64,000 nt of DNA from Caldichromatium japonicum (GTDB lineage: Bacteria; Pseudomonadota; Gammaproteobacteria; Chromatiales; Chromatiaceae). The stretch lies in NCBI RefSeq assembly GCF_011290485.1, contig NZ_CP048029.1, positions 2,428,501 through 2,492,500 on the forward strand, written 5' to 3'. Each line of letters starts with the position of its first letter. The stretch's first letter is position 1. The notes under the pieces were generated by a model. That model did no database searches and had not been told where the DNA came from. It saw only the letters and a program-made list of their open reading frames with translations. Shown here in pieces: positions 47,561 through 57,354 of this stretch. The translations under genes and the position numbers were made by a program.

Positions 47561-48120
47561 ATGGCCATCAGGTTCGATGGGGCCAGATGCGTCTGTGCCT
47601 GTGTTGGGAAAAACCGCCCAAGGGCATCTCCTGGCGCTCGGTAGGTCGAATCCTGGGTGTTATCCTGAGCATTCTCATGCTCTGCACCCTGCTTTATGGT
47701 GTCTGGCCCTATCTCACGCTCTGGCGCTTGGAACGCGCCGCCCACCAGGATGATTGGGAGACGCTCGCTGAGCTCGTCGATCTCGGACGGGTACGCGCCG
47801 AGATCCAGGCGCGTCTGAACAAAGACCAGGCCAGCGTCATCGGTGCGGTCTCGGACGGGTTCATCGCTTGGATCGAGACGGGGATTCACAAGTACGGGCG
47901 CGAGGCAATCCCGTCCTTGGTGACGCTGAGCTGGGTGCGGGATCAGTTCGCCCGCATCCCTGACCATGCGCTAGGGCTATGGGTTGCCATCTCAGGGGTC
48001 TTTTTTGCCGCGCCCGATGATCTCAGGCTCCAGATCGAGCGGGCACCGGCTGCGGGCCCATTGTTTATCAGACTCGAGCGCCAGGGTTTAAGTTGGCGTA
48101 CCACCATGATTTATGATTGA
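47557..48120 (+). CDS. DUF2939 membrane-anchored protein
   Basis: A 187-residue protein with one N-terminal membrane helix (ILGVILSILMLCTLLYGVW) and the DUF2939 pattern PYLTLWRLERAAHQDDWETLAELVD, a small extracytoplasmic domain of unknown function. Coupled to the ABC-F gene by a 4-bp overlap. Confidence 0.8.
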   Translation: MNGHQVRWGQMRLCLCWEKPPKGISWRSVGRILGVILSILMLCTLLYGVWPYLTLWRLERAAHQDDWETLAELVDLGRVRAEIQARLNKDQASVIGAVSDGFIAWIETGIHKYGREAIPSLVTLSWVRDQFARIPDHALGLWVAISGVFFAAPDDLRLQIERAPAAGPLFIRLERQGLSWRTTMIYD

Positions 48121-48139
48121 ACAGATTTATGATTGAACA
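48108..48139. repeat. 16-bp tandem duplication at DUF2939 stop
   Basis: GATTTATGATTGAACA twice in a row; the first copy carries the stop codon of the DUF2939 gene. Confidence 0.9.
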
Positions 48140-48145
48140 CGTGCC

Positions 48146-48439
48146 ATGAGCCTCCAACACAAGGCCTCGCTGCGAGCACGCCGGGTGGTGGCCTCATTGC
48201 TGGTTCCCAGCGATGCGCCCTTCAAGGATTATCTCAAGGCCACCGACTATTGCACCGCGATCATGCTCTATACCGACCGCCCGGCGGACTATGAATATAT
48301 GGTCCAATGGCGTGCCGCCTTCGCTGCCTTGATGGTAGCAGGACCCGAAGAGCGACAGCGCCTGCTCAAACGCCTGCGCGAGGACTTCAAGCAAGGTCAC
48401 TCGCCATTGCCGAGCCTCATGCCCGATGATTCACCCTGA
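48146..48439 (+). CDS. small conserved-looking hypothetical protein
   Basis: A 97-residue soluble, charged protein (FKDYLKATDYCTAIMLYTD, RQRLLKRLREDFKQG), no recognisable domain. Same strand and spacing as the preceding genes, high coding bias; function unknown. Confidence 0.55.
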   Translation: MSLQHKASLRARRVVASLLVPSDAPFKDYLKATDYCTAIMLYTDRPADYEYMVQWRAAFAALMVAGPEERQRLLKRLREDFKQGHSPLPSLMPDDSP

Positions 48440-48573
48440 CTGTGCATGACCCAGAGGCCAGTTCATTACGAACCCACCGCCAAGGATCATGAACGCCTCT
48501 CCTCCCCTGGTTAAGGGGCACCTAGAGGGCGCATGCTGCACGGTAATCCCTTTGACGAACTCAGGAACATCGC

Positions 48574-51081
48574 ATGTCATCACCGACCAGACCGACCCGC
48601 AACTGTCCCAATGATGCAACCTTTGATCTGCCGCCTTTATCGCTGGCACCCGAGGGGATCGCCGGGGATTTCAAGCATTATTATGTCCATACCCTGGGGC
48701 GAGATCGCGATTGCCATTCAGATTACTATGCCTATCAGGCATTGGCGGCGACCCTGCGCGACCGCCTGATGGAACGCTGGAGGGCGACCCGCCAGGCATA
48801 CGATGAGGCGCGCTGCCGCCGCGCCTATTACTTGTCTCTCGAGTTTCTGATGGGACGGATCCTGGGGAACAGCCTGCTCAATCTGGGCATCGAGGAGACG
48901 GCGGCCCAGGGCTTGGAGCACCTGGGGCTGGCGATCGAGGAGATGGCAGCGGTCGAGCCCGACCCGGGTCTGGGCAATGGCGGCCTGGGACGGCTGGCCG
49001 CGTGTTTTTTGGATTCATGCGCTACCCTCCAGCTTCCGGTCCGCGGCTATGGGCTGCGCTATGAATACGGGATGTTTCGCCAGGTCATCGACAATGGGCA
49101 CCAGGTGGAGGAGCCCGATCATTGGCTGCGCGACGGCAATCCCTGGGAGCTGGAGCGGCCCGAGTTTACCCAGCGCATTCAATTCGGTGGGCGTACCCAA
49201 ACCCATCGCGATCCACAGGGGCGCATCCGCGTGAGCTGGGTCGATACCCATGACGTGCTCGCCGTTCCCTATGACATCCCAGTTCCTGGTTATCGCAACG
49301 ATACCGTGAATACCCTGCGCCTGTGGAAGGCGGCGGCGACCGACGAGTTCGATCTCGACGAGTTCAATGCGGGGAGCTATCCGGAGTCGGTCGCGCAAAA
49401 AAACGCCGCCGAGCATATCACCATGGTGCTCTATCCCAACGACGCGAGCGAAAACGGCAAGGAGCTACGCCTGCGCCAGCAATACTTACTAGCCAGCGCC
49501 AGCCTCAAAGACGTCCTGCGCGACTGGGTACGGCTGCACGGTCAAGACTTCAGCCGCTTTGCCGAACTGAACTGTTTCCAACTCAATGACACCCACCCGG
49601 CGGTGGCGGTGGCCGAACTGATGCGCCTGCTCATGGACGAGCATGGCCTGGAATGGGATGAGGCCTGGGCAATCAGCCGCCAGACCATGGCCTATACCAA
49701 TCACACCCTCTTGCCCGAGGCCCTGGAGCGCTGGCCGGTGCGGATGTTCCGCCAGCTCTTGCCGCGCCTCTTGGAGATCATCTTCGAGATCAATGCCCGC
49801 TTTTTGGCCGAGGTAACACTGCGCTGGCCAGGCGATGTCGACCGGCTGCGGCGGATGTCCTTGATCGAAGAGGGTCATGAACAGCAGGTGCGCATGGCCT
49901 ATCTGGCGATCGTCGGCAGCTTCTCGGTTAATGGCGTCGCCGAGCTCCATTCCAAGCTCTTGCGCGAGGGCCTGTTTCGCGATTTCTATGAGTTTTGGCC
50001 GGAGCGGTTCAATAATAAAACCAATGGGGTCACGCCTCGCCGCTGGCTGGCGATGTGTAATCCCGGCCTGCGCGAGCTGCTCAACGAGACACTCGGCGAT
50101 GCCTGGGTCTGCGACCTCGAACAGCTCGGGCGCCTTATCCCCTATGCCGATGACAGTGCCTTCCGCGACCGCTGGCAGGTGATCAAAGGGGCCAATAAGG
50201 CGCGGCTCGCAGACCATATCAAGGAGCTGTGCGGGATCAGCTTTCCGCCCGATGCCATGTTCGATGTCCAGGTCAAACGGATCCATGAATACAAACGCCA
50301 GCTCCTCAATGTCCTGCATATCATCCATCTCTATCGCCGCATCAAACAGGGCGAGACCGCTGACTGGACCCCGCGCTGCGTGCTCTTCGGCGGCAAGGCA
50401 GCGCCCGGCTATTTCATGGCCAAGCTGATCATCAAGTTGATCAACAATGTCGCGCGGGTGGTCAACACGGACCCCGCCACTGCCGAACTGCTGCGCGTGG
50501 CCTTCGTACCCGATTATCGGGTCTCTCTGATGGAGATCATCGCCCCCGGCACAGATCTGTCGGAGCAGATCTCGACCGCAGGCAAGGAGGCCTCGGGGAC
50601 GGGGAATATGAAGTTCATGATGAACGGCGCCGTGACCATCGGCACCCTCGACGGCGCCAATATAGAGATCCGCGAACAGGTGGGAGACGACAATTTCTTC
50701 CTGTTCGGCTTGACCGCTGCCGGGGTGGAATCCCTACGCGGTCACTACAACCCCAATGGGCTGATCGCCAGCGACCCAGCACTGCGCGAGGTCATGAACC
50801 TGCTCGAGTCCGGTCATTTCAATCGGTTTGAACCCGGCATCTTTGATCCGATCATCCACTCGATCCGCAATCCACACGATCCTTGGATGACGGCGGCCGA
50901 TTTTAGGAGCTATATCGAGGCCCAGGAGCGTGCCGCCTCTGCCTATCGCGATCACGAGCGCTGGGTGCGGATGAGCATCCTCAATACGGCGCACAGCGGG
51001 CGCTTCTCCTCGGATCGCACCATCCTCGACTATAACCGCGACATCTGGCGCTTAGAACATATCAGGCCACAGCGGCGCTGA
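48574..51081 (+). CDS. glgP: Glycogen phosphorylase
   Basis: Releases glucose-1-phosphate from glycogen. The 835-residue protein is full length: LSLEFLMGRILGNSL, DPGLGNGGLGRLAACF, NDTHPAVAV and the PLP Lys in EASGTGNMKFMMNGA. Its 3' end overlaps the convergent panE by 20 bp. A separate transcription unit from the genes upstream. Confidence 0.96.
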   Translation: MSSPTRPTRNCPNDATFDLPPLSLAPEGIAGDFKHYYVHTLGRDRDCHSDYYAYQALAATLRDRLMERWRATRQAYDEARCRRAYYLSLEFLMGRILGNSLLNLGIEETAAQGLEHLGLAIEEMAAVEPDPGLGNGGLGRLAACFLDSCATLQLPVRGYGLRYEYGMFRQVIDNGHQVEEPDHWLRDGNPWELERPEFTQRIQFGGRTQTHRDPQGRIRVSWVDTHDVLAVPYDIPVPGYRNDTVNTLRLWKAAATDEFDLDEFNAGSYPESVAQKNAAEHITMVLYPNDASENGKELRLRQQYLLASASLKDVLRDWVRLHGQDFSRFAELNCFQLNDTHPAVAVAELMRLLMDEHGLEWDEAWAISRQTMAYTNHTLLPEALERWPVRMFRQLLPRLLEIIFEINARFLAEVTLRWPGDVDRLRRMSLIEEGHEQQVRMAYLAIVGSFSVNGVAELHSKLLREGLFRDFYEFWPERFNNKTNGVTPRRWLAMCNPGLRELLNETLGDAWVCDLEQLGRLIPYADDSAFRDRWQVIKGANKARLADHIKELCGISFPPDAMFDVQVKRIHEYKRQLLNVLHIIHLYRRIKQGETADWTPRCVLFGGKAAPGYFMAKLIIKLINNVARVVNTDPATAELLRVAFVPDYRVSLMEIIAPGTDLSEQISTAGKEASGTGNMKFMMNGAVTIGTLDGANIEIREQVGDDNFFLFGLTAAGVESLRGHYNPNGLIASDPALREVMNLLESGHFNRFEPGIFDPIIHSIRNPHDPWMTAADFRSYIEAQERAASAYRDHERWVRMSILNTAHSGRFSSDRTILDYNRDIWRLEHIRPQRR

Positions 51082-52015
51082 TCGAGGTGCGACGCGCGCG
51101 GTCGCGGATGCTGAGAAGATCTGCCAGGGTCTCAACCGCCGGCATCCGCACACCCCGCCTGGCCGCCTCGCGCAAGGGGCGGCGATAGAGATATTCGATC
51201 TCGAGGGGGCGGCCGGCAAGGAAATCTAACCGCATGCTTGGATCATAGGGGACCATGCGCGCGGTCGCCTCGAGCAGCCGGGGGATAAAGCCAGGTTCAA
51301 AAGGGACACCGCAGGCCGAGGCCGCCGCTGCCACCTCTTGCATCAGGCGGTCGGCCAGGGCGCGCGCCTCGGGGTCAAACATGATGCCCGCCGTATGGCA
51401 ATCGAGCAGGACGGACAACCCGTTGAATGGGATATTCCAGGCCAGCTTGCGCCAGCGCGCCGCAAGCAGCGACTCCTGAACATCCGTCTCGATCCCGCCG
51501 GCGGCGAAGGCGGCTTGAAGGGCAGGGATACATGCCTGGGCGCGCGCATCCGCAGGCGCCAGGGTGATCCGCCCATAATCGAGATGCCGGATATGGCCAG
51601 GGCCGATCTTGTGGGCGCATAAAAAACACAGCCCGGCGATCACCACCGCCTGCGGAAAGGTCGCTGCTAATTCTTCCTCAAGGGTCAGGCCGTTTTGCAG
51701 ATTGAGGATGACCGTTCCTTCATGGATCAGGGGTCTGAGCAACTCAGGGAGACGGTCATTCTCAGTGGTCTTGAGCGCAATACAGACCACGTCGCTCGTA
51801 GGTATTGGATCAGTCGCGGCATAGACATCGACCGGCCGATGATGTCGATCGCCGAGCGGGGATTCAATCCGCAGACCATGCGTCCGAATCCAAGCGACAT
51901 CGCTGCGGGCAATAAAGCGCACGATGGCGCCCCCCACCAGCAATCTCGACCCATAGAAACCGCCCACGGCACCGGTGCCGAGGATGGTGAAGCTAAGCCT
52001 GTGTCCATTGACCAT
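51062..52015 (-). CDS. panE: 2-dehydropantoate 2-reductase
   Basis: NADPH-dependent reduction of ketopantoate to pantoate (vitamin B5). Rossmann motif GTGAVGGFYGSRL at the N-terminus, catalytic region KLAWNIPFNGLSVLLD and C-terminal EIEYLYRRP. 317 residues. Several reductases share this fold, so the exact substrate is likely but not certain. Confidence 0.85.
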   Translation of the reverse strand: MVNGHRLSFTILGTGAVGGFYGSRLLVGGAIVRFIARSDVAWIRTHGLRIESPLGDRHHRPVDVYAATDPIPTSDVVCIALKTTENDRLPELLRPLIHEGTVILNLQNGLTLEEELAATFPQAVVIAGLCFLCAHKIGPGHIRHLDYGRITLAPADARAQACIPALQAAFAAGGIETDVQESLLAARWRKLAWNIPFNGLSVLLDCHTAGIMFDPEARALADRLMQEVAAAASACGVPFEPGFIPRLLEATARMVPYDPSMRLDFLAGRPLEIEYLYRRPLREAARRGVRMPAVETLADLLSIRDRARRTSISAAVA

Positions 52016-52069
52016 CGGACGCTGATGTCACCCGAATCGGATTGCCAGGGATATGGCATTGTAACTTGT

Positions 52070-52100
52070 AATCAAAGATAAGGCCGGCATACCGCCGGCC
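52070..52100 (-). terminator. intrinsic terminator of hsp20
   Basis: GGCCGGC-GGTAT-GCCGGCC on the minus strand followed by TTATCTTTG; 32 bp past the hsp20 stop. Confidence 0.75.
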
Positions 52101-52131
52101 CCGTAGCCTACTCTCTAGGGCGTCAGCGCCC

Positions 52132-52614
52132 TCATTTGACCTCGATCTTCCGGCGCTCGGTCTTTTGCACCTTGGGGAGATGGATCTCGAGCACGCCGTT
52201 CTTGAACTCAGCGCTGGCCTGATCAAAGGCGACCTCGACCGGCAGACGGATGCTCCGGCTAAAGCTGCCGCGGGCGATCTCGGCATGGAAAAAAGCGCCC
52301 TCTTCCTTGGTCTCTTCGAATTTACGCTCGCCTTTGATGGTCAACAGATCCCCTGCAAGCTCCACCTCAAGGTTTTCGCGTTCGACCCCCGGCACCTCGG
52401 CCCGCACCAGAAGCTCGCCCTCACGATCGACGACATCGATGCGCGGACGGATCTCGAGACCCTGGTCGAAGCGTACCCATTCCGGCCAGAGATCGCGAAA
52501 TGGATGGCCCCAGGTGCGTTGGAGCAGGCTGTTGAACAACCGGTCCATCTCATCGAACAAGGCAGGTTCACGGCGCGGTACGGATTCAGCCAGATCGGTG
52601 CGTTTGAACTTCAT
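52132..52614 (-). CDS. Hsp20 small heat-shock protein
   Basis: A 160-residue alpha-crystallin-type holdase: PRIDVVDREGELLVRAEVPGV begins the crystallin domain, GSFSRSIRLPVEV follows, and the C-terminal IHLPKV carries the I-x-I/L-like anchor. AATGGAGG precedes the ATG. Confidence 0.92.
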   Translation of the reverse strand: MKFKRTDLAESVPRREPALFDEMDRLFNSLLQRTWGHPFRDLWPEWVRFDQGLEIRPRIDVVDREGELLVRAEVPGVERENLEVELAGDLLTIKGERKFEETKEEGAFFHAEIARGSFSRSIRLPVEVAFDQASAEFKNGVLEIHLPKVQKTERRKIEVK

Positions 52615-52666
52615 GGCCTAGACCTCCATTGGCTCAATCCCCAGTGTACTGGTCGATCTGCCGAGA

Positions 52667-52695
52667 ATGATAGAACAGACCGGTCGTTTTTCAAG
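52667..52695 (-). promoter_or_regulatory. possible sigma32 promoter of hsp20
   Basis: CTTGAAA (-35) and TTCTATCA (-10-like) 13 bases apart on the minus strand, about 55 bp before the gene. The -10 is a poor match to CCCCATNT. Confidence 0.4.
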
Positions 52696-52768
52696 GGCGA
52701 GCAACAGGAAAAATTTCTTTTAAAATCATGCTACTAGGCGTCTGACCCAGGATGGGATCCCAGCCGGA

Positions 52769-53956
52769 TCAATGGTCTGCGTGACGGCGGGAGAGGATTG
52801 ACGACGCAGCCAGCCTGTCTAGGACCTCTAGATAGGCGCGGGTGCTCTCGAGCCAGTCATACTCGGCCACGGCAGCGCGCAACACGGCAGCCGGCAAGGG
52901 GCGATCCAGGGTCTGGCCCATCGCCTCGGCCAGGGCATTCGCATCCCCGATTGGCACCAAGGGGCCATAGCGCCCGTTTGCCAGGATCTCGGCAGGACCG
53001 CTCGGACAATCAGTCGAGACCGCCGGCACACCCAGGGCCAGAGCCTCGGTGAGCACATTCGGCGATCCCTCCCAACGGGAGGAGAGGACGAAGAGCGCCG
53101 CGCGCACCAAATAAGCAGGAAGATCGGGGCGAAAACCGACCAGTGTCACTACATCGCCCAGGCCAAGCTTAGCGATCAATGACTCGAGTGCCTTGCGCCC
53201 ACCGCCCTCCCCCAGGATCATCAGCCGACAGTCGCGCGCTCGGCGCACCTGAGCAAAGGCACGGATCAGGGTCGGAAAGTCCTTTTGCGCTTGTAGGCGC
53301 CCGGCCCCCAGGATCACCGGCGGCTGCCCCGGCTCCAGCCAGGGGTGCGGGCAGGGACCGGCAGCCAGGGCATGGAGTGCCGGGGTGATGACTGGATTGC
53401 GGATGACCTGGATGCGCGCCGGTTCCAGGCGGACAAGCCGGGCCGTATCTTCAGCGACACCTCTGGAAACAGTGACGATGCGCTCGATGTCCGGATAGAG
53501 CCAACGGATCGGCTGGAGACGCAGCCAGCGCGCGATCGGGCTGCGCCCTGCCAAGGATGCGGAGAGATTGGTCCCCAAACGCAGTGCGATCGGCACCTGG
53601 ACCCCGCTCAAGGACCGAGCCAGGACCGCCGCCTGACCAGCGCGATCCTTGATCGCAAGCAAGGCCCGCGGGCGGTGTGCGCGCAGATACCGGGCGAGCT
53701 CAGAGATGGCCCAAAGGGTATGGGGGGTACGCAGATCGATCCGCCGAATGCCCACAGGGAGATCTGCGAGATGGGGACCGTCCGCGCGCACCAAAAGCAA
53801 ATCGACCTGCTCGCCCAAGGCGACGAAACCGCGCAGCAGATGGATCAGCATCCGCTCGACCCCGCCGGCGCCCGAGAACGATGCAAACACCGCGAGCGGA
53901 CGGCGGCGCAGCGAGCCAGGGACATCTACAAAAGGCTTGTTGTCTGTTTCCAACAT
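52769..53956 (-). CDS. GT4-family glycosyltransferase
   Basis: A 395-residue GT-B enzyme: N-terminal FSGAGGVERMLIHLLRGF acceptor domain, and donor-binding GAGRLQAQKDFPTLIRAF plus SRWEGSPNVLTEALALGVP with the E-x7-E motif. Likely uses a nucleotide sugar for surface polysaccharide. No partners on its strand next to it. Confidence 0.88.
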   Translation of the reverse strand: MLETDNKPFVDVPGSLRRRPLAVFASFSGAGGVERMLIHLLRGFVALGEQVDLLLVRADGPHLADLPVGIRRIDLRTPHTLWAISELARYLRAHRPRALLAIKDRAGQAAVLARSLSGVQVPIALRLGTNLSASLAGRSPIARWLRLQPIRWLYPDIERIVTVSRGVAEDTARLVRLEPARIQVIRNPVITPALHALAAGPCPHPWLEPGQPPVILGAGRLQAQKDFPTLIRAFAQVRRARDCRLMILGEGGGRKALESLIAKLGLGDVVTLVGFRPDLPAYLVRAALFVLSSRWEGSPNVLTEALALGVPAVSTDCPSGPAEILANGRYGPLVPIGDANALAEAMGQTLDRPLPAAVLRAAVAEYDWLESTRAYLEVLDRLAASSILSRRHADH

Positions 53957-54151
53957 GTCGCGGCGATTGGCAAGATGCGCTATGCTTTTTCATTCGAGAC
54001 ATCAGGGTGATGGATGGCGCGCTCACCTGCACGCGCGAGCGGAGGCTGAAGCTGCATCGCGCAACGATGGGCGCCCCGCTGGCTGGATAGCATGCTGGCA
54101 CCCCAGCGCCCTTTCTCTTCATCAAGACCCTAACGTTAGAGGAGTCTCGCA

Positions 54152-56737
54152 ATGGACACAAACCGCTTGACTGGGCGATTGGCGCCGATCATTTTGCTGG
54201 TCGTCTCGGGAGCCGCGCCGGCGGTCGAGGTCTTCACCCAGCCGGCTGCGCTCCACCCTGCTCAGGCCACTGCCACCGCGCCTGAGTTCAGCGCGCAAAC
54301 GCTCACCCAGCGGCTAGGACGCCTCCCCTCCACCCCCATCACCACCCTGAGCCTGACCGACCAGGAACGCGAGCGCATCGCTCAAGACATGGCCGCAGCA
54401 GGGGCTGGAGCTGCCAAACCCTTCAAGATCGGCGCGGTCAAGCCTATCGCCATCCAGGTCGATCTCAAGCCCATCGATGTCGGGGCCATGACCGATCAAA
54501 CCTATGCATTCGCTGGCGGTCTGGTGCGGTGCATCGATGGACAGCTTCATTGGGCGATTCGTCTTGATACCGCTAAATCCGCCGGAACCCGCCTGCTGTT
54601 GGAGAATATTCAGCTCCCGCCGGACGCCAAGATCCATGTCTATAACGATGCCGGCGACCTCCACACCTACACCAATCCCGGCCCGCGCCTGTGGACCCAT
54701 ACCCTGACCGGCAATGAGCTCTATATCCAGGTCGAGGTCCCCGAGGCGCAATCAGACGATGTCCGCTTCACCATCGCCTCGGCCATGCTGCGTCATCCCC
54801 TGCCGCCCGAGCTCTGTCCCAACAACGCCCCCTGTGTGAAGGATGCCTCCTGTTTCAATCCGATCGACTGGCCCGAGATCGACAAGGCGCGCAAGGCGGT
54901 GGCCTCGATCAATTTCATCGAGGACGGCTGGGGCTATGCCTGTAGCGGTGGGCTGATCGCCGACACCGACCCTAACAGCAGCATCCCCTATTTCCTGACC
55001 GCCAACCATTGCATCAATGACCCGGATACAGCCGCGACAGTCGAGACCTGGTTCGACTATCGCACCCCAAGCTGTCAGAGCGGCTGTCAGCCGGTCCCAG
55101 CGGGCACCTTCACCACCCTGGGCACCACCCTGCTGCGCAACTCGGCGGTCGATGACCACAGCCTCTTGATCCTCGATGAGCCGCCCCCCCAGGATGCCTG
55201 GTATCTGGGCTGGAGCAGCAACCCGGTGGCCTGGTCTGCCGGTGCGACCCTGTTTCGCATCAGCCATCCGCTGGGTGCCCCCCAGGCCTTTTCGACCCAT
55301 CAAGTGGATGCGGGAGCCGATCCGGTCAGGTATTGCGGCGTGACCTACCTGCCGCGCGGCACCTATATCTTCACCCGCAATGCCATCGGCGCCACCGAGC
55401 CGGCCAGCAGCGGTGCGCCGCTCATCAGCGCCTCCGGTCAGGTCGTGGGGCAGCTGTCGGGGATCTGCGGCTTCAATATCGATGACCCCTGCGATGGGGT
55501 GAGCAACCTCAACGTCGATGGCGCCTTCGCCAATTATTATCACCGCTTGCAGCCCTGGCTCGATCCAGATACCCAAAACCTGCCGCTCAGCATCCACAAG
55601 CTCGGCGGTGGCGGCGGGCGGGTCACGGCGATCCAAGTCGTTGCACCCGACCAGGGGCCGCCTGCCGAGCCGCCTATACCCCCTGAGGGTCCGGTCGAAT
55701 CCCAACCCGAATGGCCCTGGCAGGCCCATATCCGGGTCAGCACCTGGAAACTGAACGGCGATTGGACCTGCGGCGGGTCGGTGATCCATCCCAATTGGGT
55801 GCTGACCGCGGCGCATTGTGTGGTCGATGATAGCGATGATCGATTCAACACGATTGTCACCGTCGCCGCCTCGGCGATCGAGGTGCGCACCGGCTCCAGC
55901 CGCCCCGATTGCGGTGGGCAGCTCTCCAGGGTCAAGCGGGTGATTCGGCATCCCAACTTTGACCCAGCCACCGGCAATAACGACATCGCCCTGCTCGAAC
56001 TCAAGGAACCGACCTGGGCGCAACCGATTCGCCCCGTTACCTGCGAGGGCGAAGCACGCCTGGCCTGTATCGGCACCCAGGGTCGGATCACCGGCTGGGG
56101 GACGGAGGAACAATGCACGACCGATGGCTATCCGCTCACCGCGCTTACCAGCCAACAGGCCCAGATCGCCAGTCCCGACCAATGCCGCAGCTATGAAGAA
56201 AATAGTGGGCTGCGGGTTAACGGCAACATGATCTGCGCCCGACAGGATACGCCCCAGCGGGCCTGTCTGCTCAAGGATGGCAGCCCGCTGGTGGTCAGTA
56301 ATGAGCGCGGCGGTTTTGTTCAGGCAGGCATCCTCAGCTGGTCGAACCTAGCCCGGGGTCAACTGATCAACCGCCGCACCGACCCGCGCGATCCACCTGA
56401 TCGCAGTCAGGACTGCACCACTGCACCGGCGTATGCAGTCTATACGCGGCTGGCCAACTATGTCGATTGGCTGGAACAGACGACTAAACTGGATTTCAGT
56501 TCGGATACAGGTGCAGGTGTGATCGATTGCGGCGCCACCTGCATCGCCCAATATGCCCAGGGTAGCCGGGTGACCCTGGCCGCCCAGCCGGATCATGGCT
56601 CATTCTTCGACGGCTGGCAGGGCGCCTGTAGCAGCAAGGAACCGACCTGTGAGGTCAGCATGACCCAGGCCCAACGCGTCAAGGCGATCTTTCGGCCCAA
56701 ACAGCCGCGTTCGCTGTGCGTAGCCTGTAGCCCCTGA
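54152..56737 (+). CDS. secreted protein with one active-type and one degenerate serine-protease domain
   Basis: An 861-residue exported protein; signal peptide about 1-25. Domain 1 (about 240-470) is a lysyl-endopeptidase/trypsin-like fold with H286 (LTANHCIN), a central Asp (DDHSLLIL) and S420 (SSGAPL). Domain 2 (about 530-780) is chymotrypsin-like: WPWQAHIRVS, H555 (LTAAHC), Asp in NNDIALLEL. But where CQGDSGGP is expected it has CLLKDGSP, putting D709 in place of the catalytic Ser. A C-terminal repeat (CGATCIAQYAQGSRVTL, FFDGWQGAC) of the InlB-B/BACON-like type follows. Domain 2 is probably a binding or regulatory pseudoprotease. Confidence 0.8.
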   Translation: MDTNRLTGRLAPIILLVVSGAAPAVEVFTQPAALHPAQATATAPEFSAQTLTQRLGRLPSTPITTLSLTDQERERIAQDMAAAGAGAAKPFKIGAVKPIAIQVDLKPIDVGAMTDQTYAFAGGLVRCIDGQLHWAIRLDTAKSAGTRLLLENIQLPPDAKIHVYNDAGDLHTYTNPGPRLWTHTLTGNELYIQVEVPEAQSDDVRFTIASAMLRHPLPPELCPNNAPCVKDASCFNPIDWPEIDKARKAVASINFIEDGWGYACSGGLIADTDPNSSIPYFLTANHCINDPDTAATVETWFDYRTPSCQSGCQPVPAGTFTTLGTTLLRNSAVDDHSLLILDEPPPQDAWYLGWSSNPVAWSAGATLFRISHPLGAPQAFSTHQVDAGADPVRYCGVTYLPRGTYIFTRNAIGATEPASSGAPLISASGQVVGQLSGICGFNIDDPCDGVSNLNVDGAFANYYHRLQPWLDPDTQNLPLSIHKLGGGGGRVTAIQVVAPDQGPPAEPPIPPEGPVESQPEWPWQAHIRVSTWKLNGDWTCGGSVIHPNWVLTAAHCVVDDSDDRFNTIVTVAASAIEVRTGSSRPDCGGQLSRVKRVIRHPNFDPATGNNDIALLELKEPTWAQPIRPVTCEGEARLACIGTQGRITGWGTEEQCTTDGYPLTALTSQQAQIASPDQCRSYEENSGLRVNGNMICARQDTPQRACLLKDGSPLVVSNERGGFVQAGILSWSNLARGQLINRRTDPRDPPDRSQDCTTAPAYAVYTRLANYVDWLEQTTKLDFSSDTGAGVIDCGATCIAQYAQGSRVTLAAQPDHGSFFDGWQGACSSKEPTCEVSMTQAQRVKAIFRPKQPRSLCVACSP

Positions 56738-56782
56738 AGCCCCCTCGGCGGGCGCCACCTCCCTCCCCTTGCTCAAGGGGTT

Positions 56783-56812
56783 GCCCCCTTCTTCCGGTCG
56801 GAAGAAGGGGGC
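56783..56812. terminator. strong hairpin after protease gene
   Basis: GCCCCCTTCTTCC, GGTC, GGAAGAAGGGGGC: 13 perfect pairs, 46 bp after the stop. No T-run, so termination would be imperfect; otherwise a repeat. Confidence 0.5.
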
Positions 56813-57295
56813 GTCCGTGTCAAGTCAAGGGCAAACGACCTCCTTTTCCCCGGCCTTCACCCTTTAACTGTCCCCCGCAGACCTTTCCCCCCGTGTCGCC
56901 CCTCAGCGGGCCATTGTAGTTAAGCGCGAAGTGAAGCCAGGGCAGGCGGCGATTCGATTTGCGAGCTGGCGTCGGCAGCCATTGGCGCAGGGTGCGGAAG
57001 AGGCGCCCAGCTTGTCCGAGCTTAGCAAGTTGTGGGCGCCCCCCAAGCCCATTCGCCCCCGCCCGCGAACCATGAGCCGCACGCCCTGCCGCTTCCCTGC
57101 CGCTTCTCTGTCAGCTTCATTGGTTTCGGGCCAATAACCCCGCTACGCCCTTTACAAGGGGACGCAGACCACTGATGGGGCTTTAGCAGGCCCCTTGCGA
57201 CCACTTGCGACCATCAGCCGCCTTATCTTAGGTCTGCCCTGCGCCTGGCTTACGGCTGTAGATGATGGCATGCAGCCGCGCCTCTAGGTCCTTCC
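56813..57295. other. gene-poor stretch
   Basis: About 480 bases between the hairpin and the next terminator. Short open frames (e.g. 56931-57137) lack ribosome sites and plausible protein sequence. I see nothing that I can name; GC-rich with C-runs. Confidence 0.5.
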
Positions 57296-57328
57296 TTAAA
57301 TAAAGGATCGCCCCTAGAGGGGGCGATC
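57296..57328 (-). terminator. intrinsic terminator of PPC-domain gene
   Basis: GATCGCCCC and GGGGCGATC (57306-57314, 57320-57328) pair; on the minus strand CTTTATTTAAGG follows. 27 bp past the stop. Confidence 0.75.
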
Positions 57329-57354
57329 TGCGGCCGCTCGCGGCGGTATCCTGC

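Noticed and set aside
54752..56182. 476-residue minus-strand open frame opposite the protease gene
   Set aside because: Antisense shadow of a clear secreted protease; no start signal and repetitive Gly/Asp/Arg sequence.
56931..57137. 68-residue open frame in the gap after the protease
   Set aside because: No ribosome site, Pro/Arg-rich random-looking sequence, no partner genes.
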